From NCBI GenBank assembly GCA_030640695.1, contig DAOWIX010000011.1, forward strand, positions 1 through 6,596: 6,596 nucleotides of DNA, in the 5' to 3' direction. Origin of the DNA: Deltaproteobacteria bacterium (GTDB taxonomy: Bacteria; Desulfobacterota; Anaeroferrophillalia; Anaeroferrophillales; Tharpellaceae). The stretch's first letter is position 1. Every line of letters starts with the position of its first letter. A model generated the notes under the pieces. That model was not told the origin of the DNA. It ran no database searches and worked only from the letters and a program-made list of their open reading frames with translations. The position numbers and the translations under genes are program-made. Positions 6,534 to 6,596 of the stretch are shown piece by piece.

Positions 6534-6596
6534 CAGCTTATTCATAAATATACATATTATCTAATGTCGAGCCATTACTGAAGTGAAATTGAGCAA

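Overview
The window looks like chromosomal DNA of a Gram-negative bacterium. It has an LpxC (lipid A synthesis) and an indirect Asn/Gln-tRNA amidation enzyme pair (GatA, GatB), at moderate GC. The general style of the proteins and gene neighbourhood suggests Desulfobacterota/Desulfuromonadota (former Deltaproteobacteria). That placement is an inference from protein flavour only, and no taxonomic marker is present.

Layout. Positions 1-1032 (+) hold the 3' part of a gene for a glycine-rich protein built from GxGVxG repeats and ending in a conserved-looking, non-repetitive C-terminal module. The gene enters from beyond the left edge. Positions 1033-1264 are a convergent intergenic region with a strong bidirectional hairpin terminator (1190-1222). 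All remaining genes lie on the minus strand. In transcription order (right to left) they are a cysteine synthase-like PLP enzyme (5504-6406), gatA (3959-5434), gatB (2523-3956) and, after a 316-base gap, lpxC (1265-2206). The cysK-gatA gap is 69 bases and gatA/gatB are 2 bases apart, so cysK-gatA-gatB is probably one transcript. lpxC may have its own promoter, but no convincing one could be read.

How the genes work together. GatA generates ammonia from glutamine, and GatB activates and amidates mischarged Asp-tRNA(Asn) or Glu-tRNA(Gln). The third subunit, GatC, is not encoded in this window. CysK makes cysteine from O-acetylserine and sulfide. LpxC commits UDP-acyl-GlcNAc to lipid A. These are housekeeping functions with no obvious joint pathway. 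Start sites were set by conserved-residue numbering and Shine-Dalgarno position: LpxC, GatB and CysK all start downstream of the longest possible reading frame.

Nothing here clearly amounts to a new biological system. The points most worth a second look are the repeat protein at the left edge (39-residue higher-order repeat plus an unassigned C-terminal module), an intergenic repeat that folds around the cysK stop codon and shares a 14-mer with the lpxC upstream region, the altered PLP-site motif at the CysK C-terminus, and the missing gatC. No tRNA, rRNA, CRISPR array, insertion sequence or riboswitch was recognised.
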